From Acidobacteriota bacterium (GTDB lineage Bacteria > Acidobacteriota > Terriglobia > Terriglobales > Acidobacteriaceae), in the NCBI GenBank assembly GCA_018268915.1, contig JAFDVQ010000005.1, forward strand, positions 372,001 to 436,000: 64,000 nucleotides of DNA, given 5' to 3'. This document shows positions 55,133 through 64,000 of the stretch, in pieces. A program made the translations under genes and the position numbers. The notes beneath the pieces were generated by a model, which was given only the letters and a program-made list of their open reading frames with translations, did no database searches and was not told the DNA's origin. How positions within the stretch are numbered: position 1 is the stretch's first letter; each line of letters starts with the position of its first letter.

Positions 55133-55364
55133 TTCACGCACGGATACGGCTGCAAACTTCGATTCTGCAATACTTTAGTGCACCACTGCTGCTTTTCCTT
55201 CAGTGCCCGTGTCAGAAACGAGCCTGATCGCTGGCGAGCGAACTTCCCGGCTACTTTTGATACCGGACAGCGCCGCTTCACAGGATGCGTGCGGGACTGC
55301 GTGTCTAAACGCAATACAAACAGGAGTTCTCACTGTAAGAACTCAAACCAGGACAGGAGAGGCT

Positions 55365-58300
55365 ATGGCAAACAGGACCGTCGTCGTAGGACGCTACGTC
55401 TTGCTGACATTTCTCGGGATACTGTTGTTCGCGGTTTCACATAAGAGTTTCGGGCAGGATACCAATGCCTCACTCAGTGGAACGGTGACGGATCCCAGCA
55501 ATGCTGCGATACCGGGCGCAAAGCTGACGCTGACGAATGAGGCGACATCATTTCAGTCGAGCTTTGTATCGGATTCTGAAGGCGCATTCACCTTCCGGAA
55601 TCTTACCCCAGGCAATTACTCGCTCGATGTCGCAGCTACCGGTTTCAAATCGACAACCCAGAAAGGCATTCAGCTTGCGGTTAACCAATCCGCGCGCCTT
55701 GACCTTCATCTGACTGTCGGAAAGACGAATGAGACTGTCACCGTAGTCGGCGATGCCTCATTGATCAATTATGAGAACCCGACTCTGGAAGGCGGCGTGT
55801 CTCCCGAAGTACTCCAGAGTTTCCCATTGACGGTCAACGGTGCTCCAAGGTCATCAGTGGCAGTAGCCATCATGATGCCCGGAGTGACGACCGCCGGCAG
55901 TGGAAATGCATTCAACGCCCGCATCAATGGTGGTCTCGTCACAGGTGACGAAGCCATTGTTGATGGTGCAACGGCGATCGAAGGCTTTATGAACCAGAGC
56001 GGCATGGTCAGTCTGCAGACCGACTTCGGCATGTCGCCTGACATTACCAGCGAGGTGAAAGTTCTCACCTCGAACTACGAAGCGCAATACGGTGACTCGA
56101 CTTCGGGTCAGTTGATCATCTCAACCAAGAGCGGCGGCGAGCAGTTCCACGGTGCGGCATACGAGTACCTCCGCAATGACATGTTCAATGCATTTGTGTG
56201 GGGCATCGATCCGGGAAGCAAAAAGCCTGCCGACAAAGAAAACGACTACGGCGCTAACATCGGCGGTCCGATCCTTTTACCGAAATTGCACGGCGCCGAC
56301 TCATGGGCCAAGGGGTACTTCTACTTCAATTGGGAGGGCTTCAAGGATCACGGCAGCGCAACTTCATCGACGTTGTCGATCGCTTCGGTAGCAAACCGGG
56401 GAGGCGATTTCAGTGCTATCTCGAGCCAACTCTACTACCCGAATGATCCAGCTAAGTACGGAGTAGATGCCGGTAAGCCGATCGCATACCTGGGCAACAA
56501 AAACGTGATCGACCCAAAGTACGCCGATCAAAACGCACAGAAGATCATGTCGCTCTTGCCTACACCGACGAACGGCGGTCAGTCGAACAACTACTTCGTG
56601 CCGAAGTCTGGACAGGGATCGCTCACCAATAGTGAGAACGTGTATTTCTGGCGCGCTGACTTCAACCTCGGCAAAAGCGACCACCTCTACTACACATACT
56701 GGTGGCAGTACGCCGGCGTGAACACGCAGAGCGATCTGCCTATCGCACTATCAACCGCGAGTCCGGCCAACCCGGAGAATGCGCCGATTCAGAGGCTTAA
56801 TTGGGAGCATACCTTCTCGCCCGTGATGACAAACCACCTCACTCTGGGCTACCTGAACCGGAATGAGGGTTATTACGCGCTGAACGGAAAAGCTGATCTG
56901 CCGAAGATTGCCGGTGTAGCAGATGAAAGCTTCAATCCGCAGATCAACATCGATAGCTATAGCCAGCTTGGCAACAGCGGAGTGCCCGATGCGACTCTCG
57001 ACAAAACCACGCGTGGTACGTATGCACTGAATGAAATCCTGACACGCGTTATGGGTCGTCATACCGTGAAGGCTGGCTTCGAATATCGGCTGGCTGGAAC
57101 GGCTATCCATCTGGGAACGAACCAGGGCGGGACCTTCACTTTTGACAAAGGCACAACAGGAAACATCAGCTGCGGTGGTTCGTGCCCCGGTGATGCGATG
57201 GCGAGCTTCTATCTGGGCGCCGTCTCCAATGCCAACGTGAACTTCTATAACGTCAAGGCGGAATATCCTCGGCAGCCTGCCTGGGCAGCACACATCGGTG
57301 ATTCATGGCGTATGACTCCCAAGCTCACCCTGAATTACAGCGTACGCTGGGATTACATCGCTCCGTTCAAAGAGAAGTTCAACAATCTTTCCTTCTTTGA
57401 CCCTTTGGGTGCCAACCCCGGCGCGGACGGTCGTCCCGGAAGACTTGCCTTCGCAGGTAAGAAGTGGGGCGATGCCAGCTATGGGGCAGACTTCCCGGAG
57501 ACACCCTTCAAGGCTGCATGGGCTCCCAGAGTCGGATTCGCTTACACCCTGAATGACAAAACGGTGGTTCGCGCCGGTTACGGTATCTACTACGGACAGG
57601 CCTTCTATCCAGGTTGGGATGGAGGCATGAGCCTGGACGGATTCAATGCGACCGTCAATATCAACCAAAAGCAGAGCGGAATCGGATACGTGCCAGTCAT
57701 CTACCTGGATTCGGGCCTTTCGCCGACCCAGGTTGGACAGACGCAGAACATCTCTTCTGACTTTGACAACGGCAAGACGCCTTCCAAGTACAGACCTCTG
57801 GATGGCAACAAGAGGCCTTACTCGCAGCAGTGGAACTTGACCATTGAGCGTCAGCTTCCGCAGAACTTTTACGCCGCGGTTTCTTACGTCGGAACAAAAG
57901 GCACTCATCTGCCGTCAGCAATGAGCCCGCTCAATGTTCTGAACCCGTTAAATCCCAGCATCGCTGCAATCGGTCCTGATCTGGCCGCTGACTACAACGC
58001 TGGAGACGGTTCCGGTCCTGCGAAGTTTGCGCAGTACGGGATCACACTCCCGTATTCAGGATGGGATACGCAGTTCCGTTCGGATGTAAACGGCGGAGCC
58101 TGCCAGGCCACCATCGCACAGGCACTGGTTCCCTTCCCGCAATATTGCGGAGTCCTGCAGGGACAGAATGAGCAGCACGCCACTTCGATCTATCAGTCGT
58201 TCCAGGGTAGGCTCGAGCGGCATCTGTCGAGTGGCCTGTATGCACTAGGGTCCCTCACGGTTTCGAAGCTCTACACAGATGCTTCCGATACCACGCAGGC

Positions 58301-59018
58301 AACCAACACCACCGGCACCGGGAACCAGGGCAACAATGGGCAGTTCTCGCCCTTCAACCTGTTCCCGCGTGCGTGGGCTATCGCTCCGGACAATGTTCCT
58401 GTAACAGCACAGGTTGCGGTCGTATACGAACTGCCGTTCGGCCATGACAAGCGCTGGGCCAACTCCGGCGGTATGTCGAATGTAATTGCTGGCGGTTGGC
58501 AGGTGAGCCCGTTGTGGAGGTATGAGTACGGGACACCGTTCTCGTTCTTCGCTTCCTCCTGCCCGACAGCCGATCTTGTGCCTCAGTTCCGCGAGGGTTG
58601 CGTGCCCGGTCTCAAGCCGGGAGCCCAAGTGCAGCCTCACGGACGCAATGGGTTCAATCCGGCTAAGGACGGTACCTACTTCAACCTCAATGCCTTTGAA
58701 ACAGATTTCAGCGCTTTTGGCTACACTGGGACCGGCAAGGCTGTAACGACGGTCTACGGACCCAGCTTCAAGAATCTCGACGTCTCGTTTACCAAGAACA
58801 CGAAGATCGCTGAGAAAGTCAACTTCCGCTTTGAGGCGAACTTCTTCAACGCGTTCAACAATCACTACTTCCTTGCGAGCCAGGGAGGCAACTACAGCGG
58901 GCCTTCGGTCGCGTTTGCCACAGACGTGAGCAACGGAGGTGGAACGGAGTTCGGTACCTGGACACACTCCGTAACGCCGCCGCGCACGATTCAGTTTGCT
59001 GGACGCATCGAGTTCTAA
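55365..59018 (+). CDS. TonB-dependent receptor, Oar-like, with carboxypeptidase-regulatory-like domain
   Basis: 1217 aa from ATG 55365 with AGGAGAGG 3 nt upstream; the frame is open to 55203. Signal peptide (LLTFLGILLFAVSHKSFGQ), a carboxypeptidase-regulatory-like sandwich (about 35-115: SLSGTVTDPSNAAIPGAKLT, LTPGNYSLDVAATGF), plug about 125-260 (SFPLTVNGAPRSSVAVAIMM, VDGATAIEG, YEAQYGDSTSGQLIISTKSG), and a very long barrel containing DSWRMTPKLTLNYSVRWD and ending FAGRIEF. It is about 190 residues longer than the receptor at 27452. Behind a LacI-type operator, so uptake of a sugar is the likely role. A terminator follows, then TPR genes. Confidence 0.95.
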   Translation: MANRTVVVGRYVLLTFLGILLFAVSHKSFGQDTNASLSGTVTDPSNAAIPGAKLTLTNEATSFQSSFVSDSEGAFTFRNLTPGNYSLDVAATGFKSTTQKGIQLAVNQSARLDLHLTVGKTNETVTVVGDASLINYENPTLEGGVSPEVLQSFPLTVNGAPRSSVAVAIMMPGVTTAGSGNAFNARINGGLVTGDEAIVDGATAIEGFMNQSGMVSLQTDFGMSPDITSEVKVLTSNYEAQYGDSTSGQLIISTKSGGEQFHGAAYEYLRNDMFNAFVWGIDPGSKKPADKENDYGANIGGPILLPKLHGADSWAKGYFYFNWEGFKDHGSATSSTLSIASVANRGGDFSAISSQLYYPNDPAKYGVDAGKPIAYLGNKNVIDPKYADQNAQKIMSLLPTPTNGGQSNNYFVPKSGQGSLTNSENVYFWRADFNLGKSDHLYYTYWWQYAGVNTQSDLPIALSTASPANPENAPIQRLNWEHTFSPVMTNHLTLGYLNRNEGYYALNGKADLPKIAGVADESFNPQINIDSYSQLGNSGVPDATLDKTTRGTYALNEILTRVMGRHTVKAGFEYRLAGTAIHLGTNQGGTFTFDKGTTGNISCGGSCPGDAMASFYLGAVSNANVNFYNVKAEYPRQPAWAAHIGDSWRMTPKLTLNYSVRWDYIAPFKEKFNNLSFFDPLGANPGADGRPGRLAFAGKKWGDASYGADFPETPFKAAWAPRVGFAYTLNDKTVVRAGYGIYYGQAFYPGWDGGMSLDGFNATVNINQKQSGIGYVPVIYLDSGLSPTQVGQTQNISSDFDNGKTPSKYRPLDGNKRPYSQQWNLTIERQLPQNFYAAVSYVGTKGTHLPSAMSPLNVLNPLNPSIAAIGPDLAADYNAGDGSGPAKFAQYGITLPYSGWDTQFRSDVNGGACQATIAQALVPFPQYCGVLQGQNEQHATSIYQSFQGRLERHLSSGLYALGSLTVSKLYTDASDTTQATNTTGTGNQGNNGQFSPFNLFPRAWAIAPDNVPVTAQVAVVYELPFGHDKRWANSGGMSNVIAGGWQVSPLWRYEYGTPFSFFASSCPTADLVPQFREGCVPGLKPGAQVQPHGRNGFNPAKDGTYFNLNAFETDFSAFGYTGTGKAVTTVYGPSFKNLDVSFTKNTKIAEKVNFRFEANFFNAFNNHYFLASQGGNYSGPSVAFATDVSNGGGTEFGTWTHSVTPPRTIQFAGRIEF

Positions 59019-59037
59019 CCTGCAGCACCACTCTTGC

Positions 59038-59075
59038 GCCATCCGATCTTCAAAAGAGATCGGGTGGCGTTTTTC
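59038..59075 (+). terminator. Rho-independent terminator after the second TonB receptor
   Basis: GCCATCCGATCT, loop TCAAAAG-type, AGATCGGGTGGC, then GTTTTTC. A 12-bp stem with one G-U type pair, starting 20 nt after the stop codon. Confidence 0.9.
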
Positions 59076-59116
59076 TTGCTCAGCAGTCTCGACTAGAAAC
59101 TGTCGCCCTTCAACGA

Positions 59117-60100
59117 CTATTGATTGGAAGAGGGACGAAGGTCACGATACTTCTTCACTTCTTCGCGCGCAGCATCCTCTTGCCCCAGCTTGTGATAGAG
59201 CCGAGCCATCGCCATGTGAGGCTCCGGATAAGACAAATCAAGCCTTGCGGCTTCTTTCAGCTCTGCCAGCGCACTCTTGGTCTCGCCTTTGTCTTCCAGA
59301 ACCGTGCCCAACTGGAAATGCGCTTTTGCCAGGCTCGGGTCAATACGCGTTGCCTCGCGCAGGTTCTTCTCGGCTTTAACGGCATGGTTCAGGAATTGTT
59401 CCGTAATGCCGAGATTCAGATAAGGCCACGGAGAAGGATGCCCCGATCCCCGATCAAGTTCAATCGCCTTTTCGAAATTCTTAACAGCGAGATCGTTCTG
59501 ATTTTCGTAGAAATAGCATAGGCCAAGATTGTCGAACGCGCGCGCCATTCCAGGGTCAAGCTCAATCGCATGCTGGAAATTTTTGATGGCAGGATTGTAG
59601 AAGTGCTGGTCGTAATCGAGACGTCCAAGCCAGTAGGGATAGAGGGCAGTTGTAGCGTTTACGCGGGCGAGATCCTGCAGTTCGCTTCTCGCCCAGTCAG
59701 GTCGGCCGAGGCGAATGTAAGCCATCGCAAGCGAGAAGCGGAGTTTCGCATCGAGGGGTGCGATCGCCTGGGCTTTCTTCCAGGCTACTGCGGCGTTCAG
59801 GTAATCCCGGCTGGCAAAGTAAACACTGCCCACGTAAGCGAGAAGTCTCCACGCCCTCGCAGAATGAGGGTCGCGATCGATCTCCGCCAAAAGCAATCGC
59901 TCCGCATGAACGTAGTCGTGGGCGCTCAAAGCTCTCTGCAGATCTGCCGCTGTCTCGCCACGGAGCTCCAGCACTCCAACGGCGTCCGGTCTAGGAACCG
60001 CTTCGTCGCTTGCTGTTTGAGATCGAAGCGGGAGAGAAAAATGTATGACGGCCAGCGCTAGAATCGGCGCCCCTAGCAAATTGTGTCTCACACGCCTCAT
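59117..60100 (-). CDS. Exported TPR-repeat protein 1
   Basis: 327 aa from ATG 60100; an ATG at 60121 (part of the CATG shared with the divergent gene) is an alternative. A signal peptide (GAPILALAVIHFSLPLRSQ) is followed by about eight TPR units: RAWRLLAYVGSVYFASRDY, LRFSLAMAYIRLGRPDWARS, AFDNLGLCYFYENQNDLAVK, YLNLGITEQFLNHAVKAEKN, AHFQLGTVLEDKGETKSALA and others. TPR arrays form protein-binding scaffolds. Diverges from TPR protein 2 and converges with the receptor gene at its 3' side. Confidence 0.9.
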   Translation of the reverse strand: MRRVRHNLLGAPILALAVIHFSLPLRSQTASDEAVPRPDAVGVLELRGETAADLQRALSAHDYVHAERLLLAEIDRDPHSARAWRLLAYVGSVYFASRDYLNAAVAWKKAQAIAPLDAKLRFSLAMAYIRLGRPDWARSELQDLARVNATTALYPYWLGRLDYDQHFYNPAIKNFQHAIELDPGMARAFDNLGLCYFYENQNDLAVKNFEKAIELDRGSGHPSPWPYLNLGITEQFLNHAVKAEKNLREATRIDPSLAKAHFQLGTVLEDKGETKSALAELKEAARLDLSYPEPHMAMARLYHKLGQEDAAREEVKKYRDLRPSSNQ

Positions 60101-60119
60101 AAAGATTAGTCTAGAGTAC

Positions 60120-61745
60120 ATGCAGCGGTCGTTCCTACCGACGCGCACTCGGGTTCGCGACGTCGTCGCAGTGATGGGGATCTTCGGGACCTTTTGGTCC
60201 TTGTTCCCCTGCCTCGCTAACGTGCTCGAAGCACAAGGTACTGCCTACCAGGAGGTTCTCTTGTCGATCCAGCGGCAGATCGAAGAACGCGATCTGGATG
60301 GCGCACTCAGGCTCGCCGAGGCAACCTATGCCAAATATCCACGCAACGGCGGCATCGAGAATCTGATCGGAGTGATCGAGGTTCAGCAGGGGCACAAAGC
60401 CGAAGCAATACAGTCATTTTCCAAAGCGATTGAACACGCGCCACGACTGGTGGGCGCGTATCTCAACCTTAGCCGAGTCGAGATGGAGACTGCAGCGACT
60501 GATCCGAAAATGCGCATGTCTGCGCTACAACACAGCATCAAAGCAGTTCAGCTTGATCCTGCAAACGATGAGGCCCACTATAATTTGGCGAATATCTACC
60601 TCTGGCAAAAGCAGTATCAGTCGTCCCTTTCTCAACTGGAAAGGCTAAGCCAGGCCGCGCGAAAGCAAGTCGGGGCCGAAGCTCTGTTCTGCGCTGACCA
60701 CGCATGGCTTGGTCAGCGCAGCCTGACAGAGACGGCAGTGCATGAGCTTGCTGCAAACTCAGATGCGACGGAAGACGATGGATACACATGCCTGCCGGCG
60801 CTCAAAAAAGCCCGGCGAGCCGATCTCATCGAAGAACTTTTCGGCCAGGTCGGTAGCCACGGCAAGCTCTCCGCAGAAGGGCTGCGCACTCTCGGACTGG
60901 CGATGGAGGCAAACGGGAAGCTGAAGAATGCACGCGCCACACTGGAAAAGGCTTTTGAGGGAAGCGATCGCTCGGTGGTTATACTTCAGGATCTTGCCCG
61001 TGTGGCGGAAGCAGCCAAAGATAATGAAGGTGCACTCGGGTATCTGGCTCATGCACGCGACATTTCTCCGAATGACCCAAAACTGCCATACGAGTTCGCG
61101 GCTGTTTGCTTGCGCCTGAATCTCTTTGGAGAAGCTCGGAAGGCCCTGGAAGAATCGGTGCGGCTAGCACCTGACGATCCAGACGGCAACTACGCGCTGG
61201 GTCTTGTAGTTTCATTCTCGGCAGACCCCTCTCAGGCTCTGAAATACTTGAAGCGCTACCACGAACTACGGCCAAATGATCCCGATGGGCTGCTTGCTCT
61301 CGGAAGAGCAAACTATGCGGCGAAGGATTTCGAGACAGCAACGAAGTGGTTGAAGCAGGCTGCCCTGCAACCAAAGACGTCGGCAGATGCGGATCTTTAT
61401 CTAGGCCGCATCGCCCGGCAAGAGGGACGTTTCCAGGAGGCAGTTTCCGAGTTGAATCGTTCAATCGCGCTGAATGCAAAGCAGGCAAGCGCATTTTCTG
61501 AGCTCGGGCAGATCAGCCTGCTCCAACGCGACTTCAAGAAAGCTGAGCAAGAATTCGACTCAGCATTGAGCCTCGACCCAGAAAACTACTCAGCCAATTT
61601 CGGATTGTTGCAACTCTTTGCACGCACGAGTGATCCCCGGCGCGAAGAGCAGTCGAAGCGTTTCGACGCGATCAAAGACAAGAAGGAAGAGCAGGAGCGG
61701 CAGATGATGCGCGCCATTGAGATTCGTCGCGGGGAACAAAACTAA
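60120..61745 (+). CDS. Exported TPR-repeat protein 2
   Basis: 541 aa from ATG 60120; the frame is open to 60045, within the divergent gene. Signal sequence or anchor (VVAVMGIFGTFWSLFPCLA), then a long TPR solenoid: GGIENLIGVIEVQQGHKAEA, AHYNLANIYLWQKQYQSSLS, GLRTLGLAMEANGKLKNARA, AFSELGQISLLQRDFKKAEQ and others. The C-terminus is charged and coiled-coil-like (KKEEQERQMMRAIEIRRGEQ). Followed after 92 nt by a third TPR gene in the same direction. Confidence 0.9.
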   Translation: MQRSFLPTRTRVRDVVAVMGIFGTFWSLFPCLANVLEAQGTAYQEVLLSIQRQIEERDLDGALRLAEATYAKYPRNGGIENLIGVIEVQQGHKAEAIQSFSKAIEHAPRLVGAYLNLSRVEMETAATDPKMRMSALQHSIKAVQLDPANDEAHYNLANIYLWQKQYQSSLSQLERLSQAARKQVGAEALFCADHAWLGQRSLTETAVHELAANSDATEDDGYTCLPALKKARRADLIEELFGQVGSHGKLSAEGLRTLGLAMEANGKLKNARATLEKAFEGSDRSVVILQDLARVAEAAKDNEGALGYLAHARDISPNDPKLPYEFAAVCLRLNLFGEARKALEESVRLAPDDPDGNYALGLVVSFSADPSQALKYLKRYHELRPNDPDGLLALGRANYAAKDFETATKWLKQAALQPKTSADADLYLGRIARQEGRFQEAVSELNRSIALNAKQASAFSELGQISLLQRDFKKAEQEFDSALSLDPENYSANFGLLQLFARTSDPRREEQSKRFDAIKDKKEEQERQMMRAIEIRRGEQN

Positions 61746-61837
61746 TTCGGATGAGCAAAGACAGTGCATCTGTTTCTTCTCGGCGGTTCTCCGTTTAGTG
61801 ACCGTTCAGACCACTGAACATCTAGAATCAGAGTGAA

Positions 61838-63088
61838 ATGCTTAATTTGCTCCAGGTATCAGAGCGCTCGATCTTGAGCCTACTTTCACTAAAACTGCGG
61901 AGCATGGAAGCTCGCCGCAGATCGCATAGTGCATCGCCGCTCACGAAGAAAGTAGGGCAGCTTTCTCGCGTGTCGTTCGTGATTCTGAGTATGACGATTC
62001 GTGCATTCGCGCAGGCGGACCCCGGGCAGGTCGCCTTCTCTCTGGAGAAGGAGGGCAAGTTCACGGAAGCCGAACAGGCGTGGGAAAACCTTGCCAGACA
62101 GTTTCCCAATAAAGCCGAACCGCTGGCACATCTCGGGCTTATAGAGTCGAAACAGGGGCGATATGCGAACGCAATTCGTAGCTACAGGCGTGCGATGGCT
62201 CTCGATCCTGGCATGCCGGGCTTGCGGCTGAACCTTGGGCTGGCCTTGTTCAAGGCAGGCGAATATCAGCAAACGATAGCGACTCTCGAACCATTAATGA
62301 AGGAGCATCCGGGAGATCAGCAGCTCACGGTTCTCATCGGAATGTCGCAATACGGGCTTAGCCGGTTCGCGGACGCGTCACGAACACTCAAGCTGGCGTC
62401 AGTGCACGACCCACAGAACCTCACTCTGCTTCTGACGCTGGCGCATGCCTGTTTGTGGTCGAAGCAGTACTCTTGCGTTCAGGACTCGTTCCATCAAATC
62501 CTGGCTCTCAATGCCGAGTCCGCTGAAGCAGACATGCTGATGGGCGAAACTCTCGATGAAATGAAAGACCACGAGGGGGCAGTCCGCTTGTTCCGTGCAG
62601 CAGTGAAAACCAACCCAAGCGAACCCAATGTTCACTTCGGGCTTGGTTATCTGCTTTGGACAAAAGGACAATACCCGGAAGCAGCGACAGAATTTCAAGC
62701 CGAACTTGCCAACGATCCGCAGCATTCTCTGGCTACGCTCTACCTCGGCGATGCGAAGCTGCAGATGAACCTGCCCGAAGATGCGCAGCCGCTTCTCGAG
62801 AAGGTGGTGAAAGTTGACGCATCGAGCGGCATGGCCCATCGCGATCTCGGCATCGTCTTTGCGGATGAAGGAAAGAAGGAGCAGGCTGTCGCCGAGTTTC
62901 GCGCGGCTATTCGCATAAATTCAAAAGACGTCAGTGCGCACTATCGGTTGGCTCGGCTATATCGCTCAATGGGAAAGACTGCGGAAGCAAAGATCGAGTT
63001 TGACAAGGCAAATAGCCTGAACAAAGCCGAGGACGAAAGGCTGCTGAAAGTCATGTCGGCGGTGCCAGCGAAAAAACAAGCCCCTTGA
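61838..63088 (+). CDS. Exported TPR-repeat protein 3
   Basis: 416 aa from ATG 61838; an ATG at 61904 is possible. The export signal (SFVILSMTIRAFAQA) is unusually far from the first start, which favours the second one. At least eight TPR units follow: KAEPLAHLGLIESKQGRYAN, RLNLGLALFKAGEYQQTIAT, EADMLMGETLDEMKDHEGAV, VHFGLGYLLWTKGQYPEAAT, AHRDLGIVFADEGKKEQAVA, SAHYRLARLYRSMGKTAEAK. Its role is probably shared with TPR proteins 1 and 2. Converges with a further TonB receptor gene. Confidence 0.9.
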   Translation: MLNLLQVSERSILSLLSLKLRSMEARRRSHSASPLTKKVGQLSRVSFVILSMTIRAFAQADPGQVAFSLEKEGKFTEAEQAWENLARQFPNKAEPLAHLGLIESKQGRYANAIRSYRRAMALDPGMPGLRLNLGLALFKAGEYQQTIATLEPLMKEHPGDQQLTVLIGMSQYGLSRFADASRTLKLASVHDPQNLTLLLTLAHACLWSKQYSCVQDSFHQILALNAESAEADMLMGETLDEMKDHEGAVRLFRAAVKTNPSEPNVHFGLGYLLWTKGQYPEAATEFQAELANDPQHSLATLYLGDAKLQMNLPEDAQPLLEKVVKVDASSGMAHRDLGIVFADEGKKEQAVAEFRAAIRINSKDVSAHYRLARLYRSMGKTAEAKIEFDKANSLNKAEDERLLKVMSAVPAKKQAP

Positions 63089-63217
63089 ATTGATCTCTCT
63101 TCTACTGAAAAGATCAAAAGGTCCGGATCGCATCCTTTCTTCCAGTGCGTTGGTGAGTGTTCCTATTCATCGTTCCCGACCGATCTGTTCGATGATTTTG
63201 ATCAGACCCTGGCTGGC

Positions 63218-63246
63218 AAAAAAAGGCCGGAGCTCAAGCTCCGGCC
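63218..63246 (-). terminator. Terminator of the third TonB receptor
   Basis: On the minus strand: GGCCGGAGCT, AG-centred loop, AGCTCCGGCC, then TTTTTTT. A perfect palindromic stem 23 nt after the stop codon. Confidence 0.92.
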
Positions 63247-63269
63247 CTGTTCAGGAGTAATGAGCAAAG

Positions 63270-64000
63270 TTAGAAGATCACTTTTGCGCCGATCTGAATA
63301 CGGCGTGGGGCGTGACCGCTTACGACCTGGCCAAAGGAACTATCAGCCAGGCTCTTGTCCACTCCACCGCTGCTCGATCCATTTCCTCCACCCGAGCCGA
63401 AGCTCTCATGGTTGAAGGCATTGAAGAACTCGCCACGCAGCTGGAACGAAACCCGTTCGGCGATCTTAGTGTTCTTGATGGCTGCAAGGTCCCAGTTGTT
63501 TAGACCAGGGCCAAGCAGGCTGCCAGAGCGTTCGCTGCCCCAATGGTTAACTGCAGTAGCGAAAGAATCGGTGCTGAACCACTGGTCCACCGACTTGGTC
63601 ATATGAACCGGTCCGATCTGGTCGGGACGCGGACTCTGCGATCCAACTCCGACGTGTTCACCATTCGGATCCCACGGGTCGCGAGGCTGAGACAAGGAGA
63701 AGCTCTGTCCTGAAAACACTTGCCCGATACCCGATACCTCCCATCCACCGGCTACTCTGCCAACAAGACCTGATTGGTGAGAGAAGAACGGAAGGTCATA
63801 GATGACGTTCCCGGTGAAAGTATGCGGCTGGTTGTAGGACGACGGCCCGTAGTCCATCTTGAAGTCATACTGGTAAGTGGAGTACACGTCGCGATCTTGG
63901 GACTGAGTTGTCAGATCCTTCGACCACGTGTACGCCATGCCCAGCTGCACACCGTGAGAATGGTGGTTCAGGCTGACCTGGAGTGAGTTGTAGTTGTTTG
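63270..64000 (-). CDS. TonB-dependent receptor, Oar-like, C-terminal part (5' truncated by window)
   Basis: Open on the minus strand from the window edge to a stop at 63270, about 243 codons. The reading begins NSLQVSLNHHSHG and continues QLGMAYTWSKDLTTQS, SSYNQPHTFTGNVIYDLPFF and VAGGWEVSGIGQVFSGQSFS, followed by the standard end KNTKIAERVSFQLRGEFFNA, FNHESFGSG and GAKVIF. These are the closing barrel strands of acidobacterial Oar-like receptors. The N-terminal domains lie outside the window. Confidence 0.93.
   Translation of the reverse strand, partial: NNYNSLQVSLNHHSHGVQLGMAYTWSKDLTTQSQDRDVYSTYQYDFKMDYGPSSYNQPHTFTGNVIYDLPFFSHQSGLVGRVAGGWEVSGIGQVFSGQSFSLSQPRDPWDPNGEHVGVGSQSPRPDQIGPVHMTKSVDQWFSTDSFATAVNHWGSERSGSLLGPGLNNWDLAAIKNTKIAERVSFQLRGEFFNAFNHESFGSGGGNGSSSGGVDKSLADSSFGQVVSGHAPRRIQIGAKVIF

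Noticed and set aside
1..64000. CRISPR arrays, restriction-modification or toxin-antitoxin systems
   Set aside because: No regularly spaced repeat array and no family motif of such systems was seen.

Overview
The window looks like chromosome from an acidobacterium (Acidobacteriota, class Terriglobia type). This rests on three giant TonB-dependent receptors that each belong to the Oar-like family typical of the phylum (two show the N-terminal carboxypeptidase-regulatory-like domain), secreted TPR proteins beside them, a hybrid two-component propeller kinase, and short palindromic repeats built on GGTGCCC...GGTGGG. No rRNA, CRISPR array or intact insertion sequence was seen. The taxonomic call is by family content and is an inference.

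Layout. 0-4 kb: end of a phosphoketolase, acetate kinase (flanked by a 76-nt direct repeat pair and hairpin repeats), heme A synthase and polyphosphate glucokinase. 4-13 kb, mostly minus strand: a membrane protein, leuS, endonuclease IV, a Tat-exported Gfo/Idh/MocA oxidoreductase and a YncE-propeller/phosphoesterase fusion. 13-19.4 kb: amino-sugar catabolism (nagA; a GlcNAc-type kinase coupled to a nucleotide pyrophosphatase/phosphodiesterase-like enzyme), a cytochrome c, a GH27 alpha-galactosidase and a DUF1287 protein. 19.4-27 kb: proline dehydrogenase, a TolB-like propeller, then a minus-strand sulfur/redox operon (peroxiredoxin, cysM-type synthase, JAMM protease, ThiS/MoaD-like carrier ending GGTF) with an attenuator-like leader, and a heme operon (hemE-hemH-zinc ribbon). 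27-37.7 kb: a TonB receptor, a CocE/NonD hydrolase, an S46 dipeptidyl-peptidase, and a LacI regulator with an MFS transporter.

37.8-53.9 kb: a probable genomic island. It starts at the 3' end of tRNA-Ser(UGA) and ends at a second copy of the last 27 nt of that region (25/27 identical). It holds a decayed kinase/M23 pseudogene, a three-gene signalling operon (1670-aa hybrid histidine kinase, CheY-like protein, GAF-SpoIIE phosphatase), a quinone-oxidoreductase-like MDR protein, a PQQ dehydrogenase with heme c, a ThuA protein, and an SDR/MFS pair. No integrase was recognised, so the element looks old and immobile.

54-64 kb: an APH(6)-like kinase, then a second TonB receptor behind a sigma70-like promoter that carries a good LacI-family operator, three exported TPR proteins, and the 3' part of a third TonB receptor. 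The likely joint theme of the right half is uptake and oxidation of plant- or microbe-derived sugars and peptides under local regulators.

The most unusual items are the cysM-JAMM-carrier operon with its GGTF tail and candidate attenuator, the tRNA-Ser island, and the LacI-operator/TonB-receptor/TPR locus.
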